Made by a program: the position numbers and the translations under genes. 23,877 nucleotides of DNA, taken from assembly GCA_937875275.1 (NCBI GenBank), contig CALNCC010000119.1:1-23877 (forward strand), read 5' to 3'. Under the pieces are notes generated by a model that was not told the origin of the DNA, searched no databases, and saw only the letters and a list, made by a program, of their open reading frames with translations. Shown here piece after piece: positions 8,448-17,331 of the stretch (position 1 is the first letter of the stretch; the number at the start of each line of letters is the position of its first letter). Source of the DNA: an uncultured Dysgonomonas sp. (GTDB lineage Bacteria > Bacteroidota > Bacteroidia > Bacteroidales > Dysgonomonadaceae).

Positions 8448-8478
8448 ATTCTTTTATCCTTTTAGTTTACTGTTGTAA

Positions 8479-8509
8479 CAAAGGTAATACAAGTTACACA
8501 ATTTGCAAT
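8479..8509 (-). promoter_or_regulatory. Promoter of the alcohol dehydrogenase operon
   Basis: On the minus strand the -7 element TACCTTTG occupies 8486-8479, and ATTG, one base off TTTG, lies 19 nt upstream at 8509-8506. The predicted start is near 8472, giving a short leader of about 25 nt. Confidence 0.6.
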
Positions 8510-8577
8510 ATCTTTTTGGTTACCCTGTATTCAACATTTATGCAACCCAACGTTTTCTTTGATAGCCATAAAATAGA

Positions 8578-8610
8578 AAACGGCCTCAATTATCAAAATT
8601 GAAGCCGTTT
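8578..8610 (-). terminator. Intrinsic terminator after glnN
   Basis: An inverted repeat pairs AAACGGC with GCCGTTT and TCAATT with AATTGA across one mismatch and a small loop. On the minus strand it is followed by TTTTCTATTTT. It lies 62 bp after the glnN stop and upstream of the alcohol dehydrogenase promoter, so it isolates the two units. Confidence 0.85.
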
Positions 8611-8671
8611 ATACTCAATATATTAATTGGATGCTTACCAACTATTTCCTGATCTACTTACACTGTGTCTA

Positions 8672-10849
8672 TTATCTGATAAACAACAACTCTCTGTATT
8701 TAGCAAGAGGCCACATTTCGTTATCAACGATCAGCTCAAGCTTGTCGATATGATAGCGGATTCCATCCAGATATGGAGCTACACTATCGTGATACGCAAC
8801 TGCTTTTTCTCTCTCGTTTTCGATTGCATTCGCAGCCTTACGAGCATCTATCATTTCATGCACTTTGGCATTGATAGCATTTACATGAGACGAAACCTTC
8901 TCTATCAAGCGAAGTTGCTCTGCACCCAGTTCTTTATACTTATCCGATATTTCTTTCAGCTTAGCTACGTTTGTTATCAATAGCGACTGATAGTTGATCG
9001 CAACCGGAATGATATGATTCAATGCCAAGTCGCCCAACACACGCGATTCGATCTGTATTTTCTTTGTATACATTTCCCATTTCACTTCGTTACGGGCATG
9101 GAGTTCTACTTCAGAAAGTACATTTTCGAATGTTTTCACACTCTGTGCTGTTGTATAAGTATCGAAAATCACCGGAACGCTTGTCTCACAATCCAAACCG
9201 CGTTTCGCAGCTTCAACCTTCCATTCATCGCTATAACCATTTCCATTGAAACGGATAGAACGAGAATATTTAATATATTTCTTCAACACTTCATACAAAG
9301 CTTCTTCTTTCGATTTTCCGGCTTTGATAAGAGTATCCACTTCTTTCTTAAACTCTACCAACTGTTCGGCAACAGAGGCGTTCAAAGCAGTCATAGCCGA
9401 AGCACAGTTAGCTGATGATCCCACTGCACGGAACTCGAAACGGTTGCCGGTGAATGCAAATGGAGATGTACGGTTACGATCGGTATTGTCTAATAATATT
9501 TCAGGAATCTGACCGACACCCAAGCTGATTTGTTTCTTGTTGTCTACCACAATCGCATCTTTTACCGAACTGCTTTCAAACTTGTCAAGGATATCACTCA
9601 CTTCTGTACCCAAGAACACTGATATAATTGCCGGAGGCGCTTCGTTAGCACCCAAGCGATGAGCATTGGTTGCCGATGAAATAGAAGCTTTCAACATTCC
9701 GTTGTTTTTGTAAACAGCTGCAAGGATATTTACGATAAATGTTATGAATCGTAAGTTCTCAACTTGATCTTTTCCGGGAGAAAGCAGATTGATACCTGTA
9801 TCTGTACCCAACGACCAGTTATTATGTTTTCCGCTACCGTTGATTCCCTTGAATGGCTTTTCGTGGAAAAGAATACGGAACGAGTGGCGACGGGCAACCT
9901 TGTCCATCACTGACATAATCAGAACGTTATGATCTACCGCAAGATTACATTCTTCGTATATCGGAGCCAATTCGAATTGGTTAGGCGCAACCTCGTTATG
10001 TCTTGTTTTCAACGGAATACCCAAAGCATATGCTTCATATTCCAATTCTTCCATAAATTTAAGAACACGTTCAGGGATAGCACCGAAGTAGTGGTCTTCC
10101 AATTGTTGGTTCTTTGCACTTTCGTGTCCCATCAGTGTTCTTCCGGTCAACACCAAGTCGGGGCGAGCTGCATATAAATCCTCGTCAACAAGAAAGTATT
10201 CTTGCTCCCAGCCAAGATTGGAATGTACTTTTTTTACATCTTTATTGAAATACTGAACCACTGCCGTAGCCGCTTTGTCGACAGCAGAGAGTGATCTTAA
10301 CAATGGAGTTTTGTAGTCCAATGCCTCACCTGTATACGAGATAAAGATGGTAGGGATACACAATGTATCGCCAATGATGAATGCCGGAGAAGCTGCATCC
10401 CAAGCCGAGTAACCACGAGCCTCGAATGTGTTGCGCAATCCTCCCGACGGGAAGCTGGATGCGTCTGGTTCTTGCTGTGCAAGAAGTTTTCCGCTGAACT
10501 CTTCGATCATTCCTCCTTGACCCGAATGCTCTACAAAAGCATCATGTTTTTCTGCCGAACCTTCGGTCAATGGATGAAACCAGTGAGTATAGTGTGTTAC
10601 TCCATTTTCCAATGCCCACATACGCATACCTGCAGCAACGTGCTCTGCAATATTCCGGTCTACTGTTTTTCCGTTATCAATGGCATCCATCAATTTCTTG
10701 TAAGTATCTTTCGATAGAAATTTTGCCATTGCACTGCGATTAAATACCTTCTCTGCATAATACTCTGAAGTTTTTTTGAGAGGCTTTTCCACTTCCACAG
10801 GTTTTCTGTTAGAAGCCGCTGCTACTGCTTTGAAACGTAACTTTGACAT
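8672..10849 (-). CDS. glnN: Glutamine synthetase type III
   Basis: A 725-residue protein, the normal size for the large GSIII class known from Bacteroides fragilis (about 730 residues) and much longer than GSI or GSII. The N-terminal region (RFKAVAAASNRKPVEVEKPL, FNRSAMAKFL) is GSIII-specific. Core synthetase motifs are seen near residue 340 (NGSGKHNNWSLGTDTG) and near 454-474 (NRTSPFAFTGNRFEFRAVGS). It makes glutamine from glutamate, ammonium and ATP in the cytoplasm, probably as a hexamer pair. The gene starts 30 bp after dapL and ends 62 bp before a terminator, so it is the last gene of a dapF-dapL-glnN run. No separate nitrogen-responsive promoter is visible in the 30-bp gap. Confidence 0.97.
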   Translation of the reverse strand: MSKLRFKAVAAASNRKPVEVEKPLKKTSEYYAEKVFNRSAMAKFLSKDTYKKLMDAIDNGKTVDRNIAEHVAAGMRMWALENGVTHYTHWFHPLTEGSAEKHDAFVEHSGQGGMIEEFSGKLLAQQEPDASSFPSGGLRNTFEARGYSAWDAASPAFIIGDTLCIPTIFISYTGEALDYKTPLLRSLSAVDKAATAVVQYFNKDVKKVHSNLGWEQEYFLVDEDLYAARPDLVLTGRTLMGHESAKNQQLEDHYFGAIPERVLKFMEELEYEAYALGIPLKTRHNEVAPNQFELAPIYEECNLAVDHNVLIMSVMDKVARRHSFRILFHEKPFKGINGSGKHNNWSLGTDTGINLLSPGKDQVENLRFITFIVNILAAVYKNNGMLKASISSATNAHRLGANEAPPAIISVFLGTEVSDILDKFESSSVKDAIVVDNKKQISLGVGQIPEILLDNTDRNRTSPFAFTGNRFEFRAVGSSANCASAMTALNASVAEQLVEFKKEVDTLIKAGKSKEEALYEVLKKYIKYSRSIRFNGNGYSDEWKVEAAKRGLDCETSVPVIFDTYTTAQSVKTFENVLSEVELHARNEVKWEMYTKKIQIESRVLGDLALNHIIPVAINYQSLLITNVAKLKEISDKYKELGAEQLRLIEKVSSHVNAINAKVHEMIDARKAANAIENEREKAVAYHDSVAPYLDGIRYHIDKLELIVDNEMWPLAKYRELLFIR

Positions 10850-10879
10850 AAACTTTGATTTTTAGAGTTTTATTAATCT

Positions 10880-12115
10880 TTATTGTATTGAAATCTTACT
10901 GAATCTGCCTACCGCCTCCTTCGTATTTTCTAATGTACCGAAAGCCGTCAGCCTTAAATAACCTTCACCACTTGGTCCGAATCCTACGCCCGGAGTACCT
11001 ACTATATTCAAATCGTTGAGCAGGTAGTCAAAGAAGCCCCAAGATGTCATTCCGTCGGGTGTTTTTACCCATATATAAGGAGAATTTATTCCTCCGTATA
11101 CATTCAATCCTTGCGCCGATAATCCCTTTCTTATTATTTTGGCATTATCTAAATAGTAATCAATAATATCTTTTACTTCCTTTTTTCCTTGTGGAGAATA
11201 TACAGCCTCTGCTGCACGCTGTATGATATACGGCACACCGTTAAACTTAGTAGTATGGCGTCTGTTCCACAATCGGTTAAGGGCAACCTTTTCGCCCAAC
11301 TTCGTATATCCCATCACCGTTTTGGGCACAACAGTGTATGCACATCTGGTTCCGGTAAATCCTGCTGTCTTAGAGAAACTGCGAAACTCTATCGCAACAT
11401 CTTTTGCTCCTTCTATTTCGTATATGCTATGAGGCACATCATCTTCGGTAATGAATGCTTCGTATGCACCATCGAATAGAATCAAAGCTTTATTTTCTAT
11501 GGCATAATCAACCCATATCTTCAACTGATCGCGGGTCAATGTAGTCCCCGTCGGATTGTTAGGATAACACAGGTATATAATATCTACCTTTTCCTTTGGC
11601 AATTCGGGAACAAAGTCATTTTCTATTGTGCACGGAACATACACCAACTTGCTCCATCTCCCATTTTGCAAAAGATTGCCGGCTCTTCCGGCCATTGCGT
11701 TTGTATCTACATATACAGGATAGACGGGGTCTGTTACAGCTACCACATTGTCCAACCCCAATATGGCTCCTATATTACCGGTATCACTTTTCGATCCATC
11801 GCTCACAAATATTTCATCTGCTGCAATATCGAGCCCGTGAGCCTTATAGTCATTTTCGACAATCGTATTCACAAGAAAATCATATCCTTGTTCAGGACCA
11901 TAACCTCTGAAAGTTGAAGCATCTGCCATCTCATCCACAGCCAGATGCATTGCTCTGATTGCTGCCGACGGAAGGGCTTTAGTTACATCGCCTATACCCA
12001 ATTTAATAATTTTAGCATTGGGATTAGCAGCTTTAAATTCTTCTACCTTTCTTGCTACGTCTGAGAATAAATAGCTTCCCGGTAGTTTTATATAATTTTC
12101 GTTTATATATATCAT
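10880..12115 (-). CDS. dapL: LL-diaminopimelate aminotransferase
   Basis: A 411-residue PLP-dependent class I/II aminotransferase. The start MIYINENYIKLPGSYLFSDV and the segment IIKLGIGDVTKALP are characteristic of DapL. The cofactor lysine is Lys249 in SFSKTAGFTGTR. Other conserved parts include VYPVYVDTNAMAGR and YLCYPNNPTGTT. It converts tetrahydrodipicolinate directly to LL-diaminopimelate using glutamate, bypassing the acylated intermediates of the DapD/DapC/DapE route. It lies 28 bp after dapF, whose product uses LL-diaminopimelate, so the two genes encode consecutive steps towards meso-diaminopimelate for peptidoglycan and lysine. The glutamate amino donor links it to the neighbouring glutamine synthetase. 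Confidence 0.97.
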   Translation of the reverse strand: MIYINENYIKLPGSYLFSDVARKVEEFKAANPNAKIIKLGIGDVTKALPSAAIRAMHLAVDEMADASTFRGYGPEQGYDFLVNTIVENDYKAHGLDIAADEIFVSDGSKSDTGNIGAILGLDNVVAVTDPVYPVYVDTNAMAGRAGNLLQNGRWSKLVYVPCTIENDFVPELPKEKVDIIYLCYPNNPTGTTLTRDQLKIWVDYAIENKALILFDGAYEAFITEDDVPHSIYEIEGAKDVAIEFRSFSKTAGFTGTRCAYTVVPKTVMGYTKLGEKVALNRLWNRRHTTKFNGVPYIIQRAAEAVYSPQGKKEVKDIIDYYLDNAKIIRKGLSAQGLNVYGGINSPYIWVKTPDGMTSWGFFDYLLNDLNIVGTPGVGFGPSGEGYLRLTAFGTLENTKEAVGRFSKISIQ

Positions 12116-12143
12116 ATATCTTTCTTCTTACACATTACTTAAA

Positions 12144-12983
12144 TTAAACCAATTCCCCTTCGAACACCGTTACAGCTTCGCCTGTCATATACACATGGTT
12201 GTCTTTCTCGTTCCATTCTATTTCCAGATCACCGCCAAGTAAATGGATAGTAACCTTTCTGTCGCAAAAACCATTCAGTATGGAAGCTACCGCCGATGCG
12301 CAAGCTCCTGTCCCGCAAGCGAGGGTTTCGCCTGTTCCTCTTTCCCACACACGCATATTCATTGTCTTACGATCGACAACCTCTATAAATTCAGTGTTTG
12401 TGCGGCGAGGGAAAATCGGATTATTCTCAAACTTTGGACCCAACACAGGCAAGTCTAACTGATATATACCTGTGGTAAAAATGACAGCATGAGGGTTACC
12501 CATCGACACACATGATATTTCCCATGCCTTGCCATCTACAATCAAAGGATATTTGAGTACCGGCTCCTGATCTATGTTTACGGGAATAAGCACAGGATCA
12601 AGTATCGGTTCTCCCATATCAACTTTGATCTTACGTTTTTTCATATCTCCTTCGAGAATCGTAATATATTTTGTTCCGGCTCCGGTTTCTATTTTTATAT
12701 CCTTCTTGGTGGTCAAACCGTTGTCGTAAACATATTTTGCTACACAACGTATTCCATTTCCACACATTTCCGACTCCGAGCCATCGGAATTGAACATCTG
12801 CATGCGAAAATCACATTCTTCTGATGGCATAATCATTATCAATCCGTCTGATCCTACGCCGAAATTGCGATTGCTGACCTCAATGGCTAATTGCGAGGGA
12901 TCATCTATTTTATATTCAAGACCGTTGACATATACATAGTCATTACCGGCTCCTTGCATTTTTGTAAATTTCAAATTCTTCAT
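12144..12983 (-). CDS. dapF: Diaminopimelate epimerase
   Basis: A 279-residue enzyme beginning with KFTKMQGAGNDYVYV, a DapF hallmark. The two catalytic cysteines are Cys74 in SEMCGNGIRC and Cys223 in ETLACGTGACAS, the thiol pair that swaps the proton at the alpha carbon. It turns LL- into meso-diaminopimelate in the cytoplasm without a cofactor. The length is normal and both halves of the pseudo-symmetric fold are complete. It is the first gene of the dapF-dapL-glnN unit. The preceding 466 bp contain a plausible promoter at 13064-13095 and no other gene, so this looks like the operon start. Confidence 0.97.
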   Translation of the reverse strand: MKNLKFTKMQGAGNDYVYVNGLEYKIDDPSQLAIEVSNRNFGVGSDGLIMIMPSEECDFRMQMFNSDGSESEMCGNGIRCVAKYVYDNGLTTKKDIKIETGAGTKYITILEGDMKKRKIKVDMGEPILDPVLIPVNIDQEPVLKYPLIVDGKAWEISCVSMGNPHAVIFTTGIYQLDLPVLGPKFENNPIFPRRTNTEFIEVVDRKTMNMRVWERGTGETLACGTGACASAVASILNGFCDRKVTIHLLGGDLEIEWNEKDNHVYMTGEAVTVFEGELV

Positions 12984-13449
12984 TTTCCTTGTTGTATTTG
13001 ATATATCGTAAGTATAAAGGCAAACGATCTTACAGTTTGAACACCTTTTTCAATATATTGCTGCAAATTTCATACATTCAAAACTTATTTGCAAATAATT
13101 TGTATTGTTTTTTCTCACTTTTAACAAATTAAAGACACCTAAAGTTTCCACAGAAATACATTTTGATTAAAATTCACATTGTTTACTTACTAAATGACCT
13201 TGTTCTTTGACTGAAAGGGTCTTTTTCATGTCAGAAGGTATCTCCTACTCTATTTTCAATCAGTCTCTGTATAGCACACATCTACGTTGCTCACCAATGA
13301 TAATGGTAAAGCATAAAATAAAGAATCGACAAATACAACTTGCTTATATTCATTTAGAGATTTTTGGTCTATTATATACTATTTTCGATACACAAAACAA
13401 GTCGAATGAACAAAATAACAGTCTTTACAGACGGAAACGAGAAAACAAA
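12984..13449. other. Long AT-rich intergenic region upstream of dapF
   Basis: This stretch between the serB terminator and dapF is AT-rich. A 94-codon plus-strand frame at 13207-13491 runs straight through the serB terminator and resembles no family I know, so I do not call it. The features I can point to are the candidate dapF promoter (13064-13095) and a perfect 12-bp palindrome, TATTTGCAAATA, at 13086-13097. The remaining 350 bp show nothing recognisable. Confidence 0.5.
13064..13095 (-). promoter_or_regulatory. Candidate promoter of dapF-dapL-glnN
   Basis: On the minus strand TTTG (13095-13092) is followed after 20 nt by GAAATTTG (13071-13064), one mismatch from TAnnTTTG. The predicted leader is about 75 nt. 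The palindrome at 13086-13097 covers the -33 element and could be an operator. Confidence 0.42.
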
Positions 13450-13475
13450 AAGGAGCCTTCAATAAGAGCCTCCTT
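13450..13475 (-). terminator. Intrinsic terminator after serB
   Basis: AAGGAG and CTCCTT pair across an 14-nt interval with a few further pairs inside, and on the minus strand TTTTTGTTTTC follows. It lies 43 bp beyond the serB stop, closing the pyrE-argH-serB operon. Confidence 0.7.
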
Positions 13476-13517
13476 CTTTATAACATTGTAATACTATATA
13501 TGTTTTCTTGCTGTTTC

Positions 13518-14735
13518 TCATTCTTCCTCAAGCATTGAGTCTCTGTAGCCTAAGAAGTAAAGCACACCGTCGAGCCCGACTACGGAAAGCGATTGCTTCG
13601 CGTTCTCCTTCACCTTAGGCTTAGCATGGAAAGCAACACCTAATCCTGCCGTTCCGAGCATTGGTAAGTCGTTAGCTCCATCGCCGACAGCCACCGTCTG
13701 GCGAAGGTCGATACGCTCAACCTGAGCCAAGAGGCGCAACAATTCAGCCTTGCGCTTGCCATCCACGATATCTCCGACATGTCTTCCGGTCAGTTTGCCG
13801 TTTACAATCTCCAACTCGTTAGCATACACATAGTCGAAACCGAATTTATCTTTCAGATAGTTACCAAAGTAGGTAAATCCTCCCGAGAGAATTGCTATTT
13901 TGTATCCACCCTTCTTTAATATACGAATCAGCCTTTCCATTCCTTCTGTCAAAGGAAGGTTTTCGGCAATATCTTTCATCACCGATTCGTCAAGCCCTTT
14001 GAGCAAACTCACTCGTTTCTTAAAACTTTCCGAGAAGTCTATCTCTCCACGCATCGCCGATTCGGTTATTGCTTTCACCTCATCGCCCACTCCGGCACGC
14101 ACGGCCAATTCATCGATCACTTCGGTCTGAATTAAGGTGGAATCCATATCGAAACAAATCAGTCGGCGCATACGGCGATACATGCTTTCTTGCTGAAACG
14201 CAATGTCTATATTGTATTCTGATGCCAATCCCATAAAGTCTGACTTCAACTGATCTTCATCATCTACGGATCCTCTGATCGCCAACTCGATACATGATCT
14301 GCCCGAACAATCTTTCTCGGCCAAAGACATACGTCCGGTCAGTCGTATGATCTTTTCTATATTAAGCTTATTTTTCAGAGCTATTTGCGCAGCGGCAGAT
14401 ATCTGTTCCGGCTTTAAAGTCCTTCCCAAAAGGGTTACTATATATCTGTTCTTCTTGTCTTGCAGCGATACCCAACTGTTGTAACGCTCTTGCGAGATGG
14501 GCGAGAAGCGTATCACGACTCCTATCTCCGTCGCTTTGAACAGCAGGTCTTTGATCACTTCTCCTGCATTTTCGGCTTCAAACATTATTGCCAACGACAA
14601 CGAATGATGAATATTAGCCTGACCTATATCTAATATATTAGCATTGTGCTTAGCCAACACTCCGGTAAGGGCTGCCGTAACACCCGGCTTATCCTCTCCC
14701 GAAAGGCTTGCTAATATTATTTCGGTTTGTTTCAT
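13518..14735 (-). CDS. serB: Phosphoserine phosphatase with N-terminal ACT domains
   Basis: A 405-residue protein. The first 180 residues form two ACT-like regulatory modules (starting EIILASLSGEDKPGVTAALT, then RYIVTLLGRTLKPEQISAAA). The HAD phosphatase domain follows. Its nucleophile is Asp196 with Asp198 as acid/base in FDMDSTL, motif II is SGGFTYF near residue 285, and motif IV is VGDGANDLPML near 350. It removes phosphate from phosphoserine, the last step of serine synthesis. The two-ACT layout makes it much longer than the single-domain enzymes and suggests feedback control by serine or another amino acid. It starts 24 bp after argH and is the last gene of the operon. Confidence 0.96.
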   Translation of the reverse strand: MKQTEIILASLSGEDKPGVTAALTGVLAKHNANILDIGQANIHHSLSLAIMFEAENAGEVIKDLLFKATEIGVVIRFSPISQERYNSWVSLQDKKNRYIVTLLGRTLKPEQISAAAQIALKNKLNIEKIIRLTGRMSLAEKDCSGRSCIELAIRGSVDDEDQLKSDFMGLASEYNIDIAFQQESMYRRMRRLICFDMDSTLIQTEVIDELAVRAGVGDEVKAITESAMRGEIDFSESFKKRVSLLKGLDESVMKDIAENLPLTEGMERLIRILKKGGYKIAILSGGFTYFGNYLKDKFGFDYVYANELEIVNGKLTGRHVGDIVDGKRKAELLRLLAQVERIDLRQTVAVGDGANDLPMLGTAGLGVAFHAKPKVKENAKQSLSVVGLDGVLYFLGYRDSMLEEE

Positions 14736-14759
14736 GAAATTTCGATTTGTAGCAAAGTG

Positions 14760-16103
14760 TTAATTGTCTTTTGATTGCAGTAAAGCCTTCTCGGCGTTTA
14801 TGAAGCGTGAGAAATCAAATTGACCGACAATTTCTTGTTTCAATAATTCTATCTTATCGTTGCACAGGTTGCCTATACTTCCCTCGTGCGTGTGATTTAC
14901 TTTCTTATTGTGACTGAAGTTTCCGGCTTCGATATCCAAACCAACTTGTTTATAAGCATCGCGGAAAGGAACTCCCGAAAGCACCAAACGATTGACTTCT
15001 TCGACACTGAATATGTAAAGGTATTTATCATCGTCAAGTATATGATCGTTAACCTTTATCTCTCCCATCATACGTGCCACCATCGACAAACAATCGCTCA
15101 TCTCTTCGAATGAAGGAACAAATAACTCTTTGATAATCTGCAAGTCGCGGAAGTAGCCCGATGGTAAATTATTTACGATCAGGGTTATATCATTTGGCAA
15201 ACCTTGTAGTTTGTTACATTTAGCACGTGTCAATTCAAACACATCCGGGTTTTTCTTGTGCGGCATAATGCTCGATCCGGTTGTGTATTCGTCCGGCAAT
15301 TTCACAAATCCGAAATTCTGGCTGTTGAACAGTGCCACATCGAACGAAAGCTTAGAAAGCGTTCCGGCTATTCCCGCTATGGCAAAAGCCACTGTGCGCT
15401 CCATCTTGCCTCGCCCCATCTGAGCATATACAACATTGTAATCCATAGAATCGAATCCGAGTAAGTCGGTTGTCATCTGCCTGTTGAGAGGGAAAGACGA
15501 GCCATATCCGGCTGCCGACCCCAAGGGGTTACGATTACATATCTTATACGCAGCCAACAGCAGTTGCAAGTCATCAATAAGGCTTTCGGCATAGGCGCCA
15601 AACCACAATCCGAAAGATGACGGCATGGCTATTTGCAAATGCGTATATCCCGGCATCAATACATCTTTGTATTTATTGCTCTGTGCCAACAATACCTCAA
15701 CCAACTCCGAAACAAGTTTTGTAAGCTGATATATATGATCGCGAGTAAACAATTTAAGATCGACAAGAACCTGGTCGTTACGCGAACGCCCGCTGTGTAT
15801 TTTTTTGCCGATATCGCCCAATTTACGGGTCAACAGCAGTTCTACCTGCGAATGTACATCTTCGATGCCTTCTTCTATTTCAAATTTGCTATCGATAGCT
15901 GTCTGATATATTGCTTTCAACTCTTGCAACAAGACCGATAGTTCGTCCTTTTCCAACAAACCTATCGATTCGAGCATCGTGATATGAGCCATCGAACCTA
16001 ATACATCATAAGGAGCAAGATAGACATCCAACTCCTTATCACGCCCTACGGTGTAGGTCTCTACGTCTTTATTTACCTTGACGTTTTTTTCCCAAAGTTT
16101 CAT
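14760..16103 (-). CDS. argH: Argininosuccinate lyase
   Basis: A 447-residue enzyme of the fumarase/aspartase superfamily. The superfamily signature GSSIMPHKKNPD lies near residues 272-283 and holds the catalytic serine. EDVHSQVE and HSGRSRNDQV near residues 84-110 are the substrate-binding segments usual for this lyase. It splits argininosuccinate to arginine and fumarate in the cytoplasm. The length is close to the typical 450-460. The start is 1 bp after the stop of the SRPBCC-like gene, suggesting translational coupling. No other arginine gene lies in the window, so argH here is separated from the rest of its pathway. Confidence 0.97.
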   Translation of the reverse strand: MKLWEKNVKVNKDVETYTVGRDKELDVYLAPYDVLGSMAHITMLESIGLLEKDELSVLLQELKAIYQTAIDSKFEIEEGIEDVHSQVELLLTRKLGDIGKKIHSGRSRNDQVLVDLKLFTRDHIYQLTKLVSELVEVLLAQSNKYKDVLMPGYTHLQIAMPSSFGLWFGAYAESLIDDLQLLLAAYKICNRNPLGSAAGYGSSFPLNRQMTTDLLGFDSMDYNVVYAQMGRGKMERTVAFAIAGIAGTLSKLSFDVALFNSQNFGFVKLPDEYTTGSSIMPHKKNPDVFELTRAKCNKLQGLPNDITLIVNNLPSGYFRDLQIIKELFVPSFEEMSDCLSMVARMMGEIKVNDHILDDDKYLYIFSVEEVNRLVLSGVPFRDAYKQVGLDIEAGNFSHNKKVNHTHEGSIGNLCNDKIELLKQEIVGQFDFSRFINAEKALLQSKDN

Positions 16104-16104
16104 T

Positions 16105-16548
16105 TTATTGCGCTAATGTTCCTTTATTCAGAATTTCATTGTACGGAAGTACCGCCAACATGTCGGCCATGCGGTCGATACCTTGTTGTAATGGTTTTGC
16201 CACCATCGGTTTTATAAACGGATTAAGATTGGCATCAACCACAACCTTTAGTTTGGTTGTCGCAACATCTATCTCATCTATCTCTATTCGCAACGCGACA
16301 TCGAAGGGCACTTGCTCGGCAACAAGCTTTATAAGGCTGTTCGGGATTCGTTCTGCTATCACAAAACGAACGCTGCCGATAGGATCAACTGTGATTGAGC
16401 ACGAATCGGCATCAAACGTGAATTTCTTAAATTCTTCTTCCGGCAATCGATCTTTAATCAGTTCCAAATTGTTAAGGTTGGACAAGATATTAAAGATATC
16501 TCCATTATTGTATGGTATATTTTTCTCTTCGCTGGTGAAATCTGCCAT
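16105..16548 (-). CDS. Small SRPBCC/START-like protein of unknown role
   Basis: A 147-residue soluble protein whose pattern of a first strand, two short helices, a run of strands and a long final helix fits the SRPBCC (polyketide cyclase/START-like) fold. Visible parts include the segment NIPYNNGDIFNILSNLNNLE, the strands SVRFVIAERIPNSL and VALRIEIDEID, and a last helix with PMVAKPLQQGIDRMADML. Such folds hold a hydrophobic ligand, but no catalytic residue can be named here. It is packed between pyrE (9 bp after its stop) and argH (1 bp before its start), so it is certainly expressed with them. I recall a similar gene in this place in other Bacteroidales, but cannot check it. Confidence 0.72.
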   Translation of the reverse strand: MADFTSEEKNIPYNNGDIFNILSNLNNLELIKDRLPEEEFKKFTFDADSCSITVDPIGSVRFVIAERIPNSLIKLVAEQVPFDVALRIEIDEIDVATTKLKVVVDANLNPFIKPMVAKPLQQGIDRMADMLAVLPYNEILNKGTLAQ

Positions 16549-16557
16549 ATATTCTGT

Positions 16558-17196
16558 TTATAGATTTTTACCCCATTCAGCAGGTGCTGTTCTCCACTCC
16601 TGCAATGTAGCAAGGTCTTCTTCCGCTATATAATCGATACGTAATGCTTCGGCAAGTACAGCTTCATAATTGGTTAGGGTAAGCAGTTTTACGTCTGCTT
16701 TCTCAAAGTTGCTTGTTGCAACAGGAAATCCGTATGTAAAGTTAGCTACCATACCCACCACTTTGCTACCATCCTTGCGGATAGCATCTACTGCTTTCAA
16801 GCTGCTGCTGCCTGTCGACACAAGGTCTTCAACAACAACTACTTTACTACCGGGTTTCAATTCCCCTTCGATCAGGTTTTCAAGTCCGTGATCTTTTGGT
16901 GTGGAACGAATATATACAAATGGTAACCCTAATGTATCTGCCACCATTGCTCCCGTAGCAATTGCTCCCGTAGCAACTCCGGCAATAGCATCAACGTCCG
17001 GAAAATTTTCCATTACAAGACGAGACAATTGTGTCTTTATATAGGTTCTTATTTTAGGATATGAAATAAGCTTTCTGTTGTCGCAATAGATGGGGGCTTT
17101 CCACCCCGAAGCCCATGTAAACGGATTAGATGGTTGTAGCTTAATAGCTCTTATACTCAACAATTTGTCTGCGGTTAGTTTTTCCAATGTATCCAT
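16558..17196 (-). CDS. pyrE: Orotate phosphoribosyltransferase
   Basis: A 212-residue enzyme that joins orotate to PRPP, making OMP in pyrimidine synthesis. I take the ATG at 17196 (MDTLEKLTADKL) rather than the frame's first ATG at 17247. The extra 17 residues are unlike the family, and the -7 promoter element at 17242-17235 would lie inside them. Conserved parts are FTWASGWKAPIYCDNRK near residues 26-42, AIAGVATGAIATGA, and the PRPP loop VVVVEDLVSTGSSS at about 119-132. It is the first gene of the pyrE-SRPBCC-argH-serB operon; the next gene starts 9 bp on. Confidence 0.96.
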   Translation of the reverse strand: MDTLEKLTADKLLSIRAIKLQPSNPFTWASGWKAPIYCDNRKLISYPKIRTYIKTQLSRLVMENFPDVDAIAGVATGAIATGAMVADTLGLPFVYIRSTPKDHGLENLIEGELKPGSKVVVVEDLVSTGSSSLKAVDAIRKDGSKVVGMVANFTYGFPVATSNFEKADVKLLTLTNYEAVLAEALRIDYIAEEDLATLQEWRTAPAEWGKNL

Positions 17197-17234
17197 GATC
17201 TTCTTTCTTTGATGTAATATAACGAATAAGAGGA

Positions 17235-17270
17235 CAAATATACGCATTTATACAGTGAGTAGAAAACAAA
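17235..17270 (-). promoter_or_regulatory. Promoter of the pyrE operon
   Basis: On the minus strand the -7 element TATATTTG at 17242-17235 is exact. TTTG at 17270-17267 lies 24 nt upstream, slightly further than usual. The predicted start near 17228 leaves a leader of about 30 nt and supports the shorter pyrE start. Confidence 0.6.
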
Positions 17271-17298
17271 AATGGTTACATTTTTTATGAAAAAACAA

Positions 17299-17331
17299 AA
17301 GCGGATTTGCCTTCTTCAGACAAATCCGCTT
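17299..17331 (-). terminator. Strong intrinsic terminator of the small RNA and feo region
   Basis: An 11-bp perfect stem, AAGCGGATTTG with CAAATCCGCTT around an 11-nt loop, is followed on the minus strand by TTTTGTTTTTTC. It ends transcripts arriving from the small RNA or the feo genes and shields the pyrE promoter 30 bp further on. Confidence 0.9.

Noticed and set aside
13207..13491. 94-codon plus-strand open frame in the gap upstream of dapF
   Set aside because: It runs through the serB terminator hairpin, has no family resemblance, and lacks a matching promoter; likely chance.
17197..17247. N-terminal extension of pyrE from an earlier ATG
   Set aside because: The added residues are unlike the family and cover the -7 promoter element, so the shorter start is preferred.
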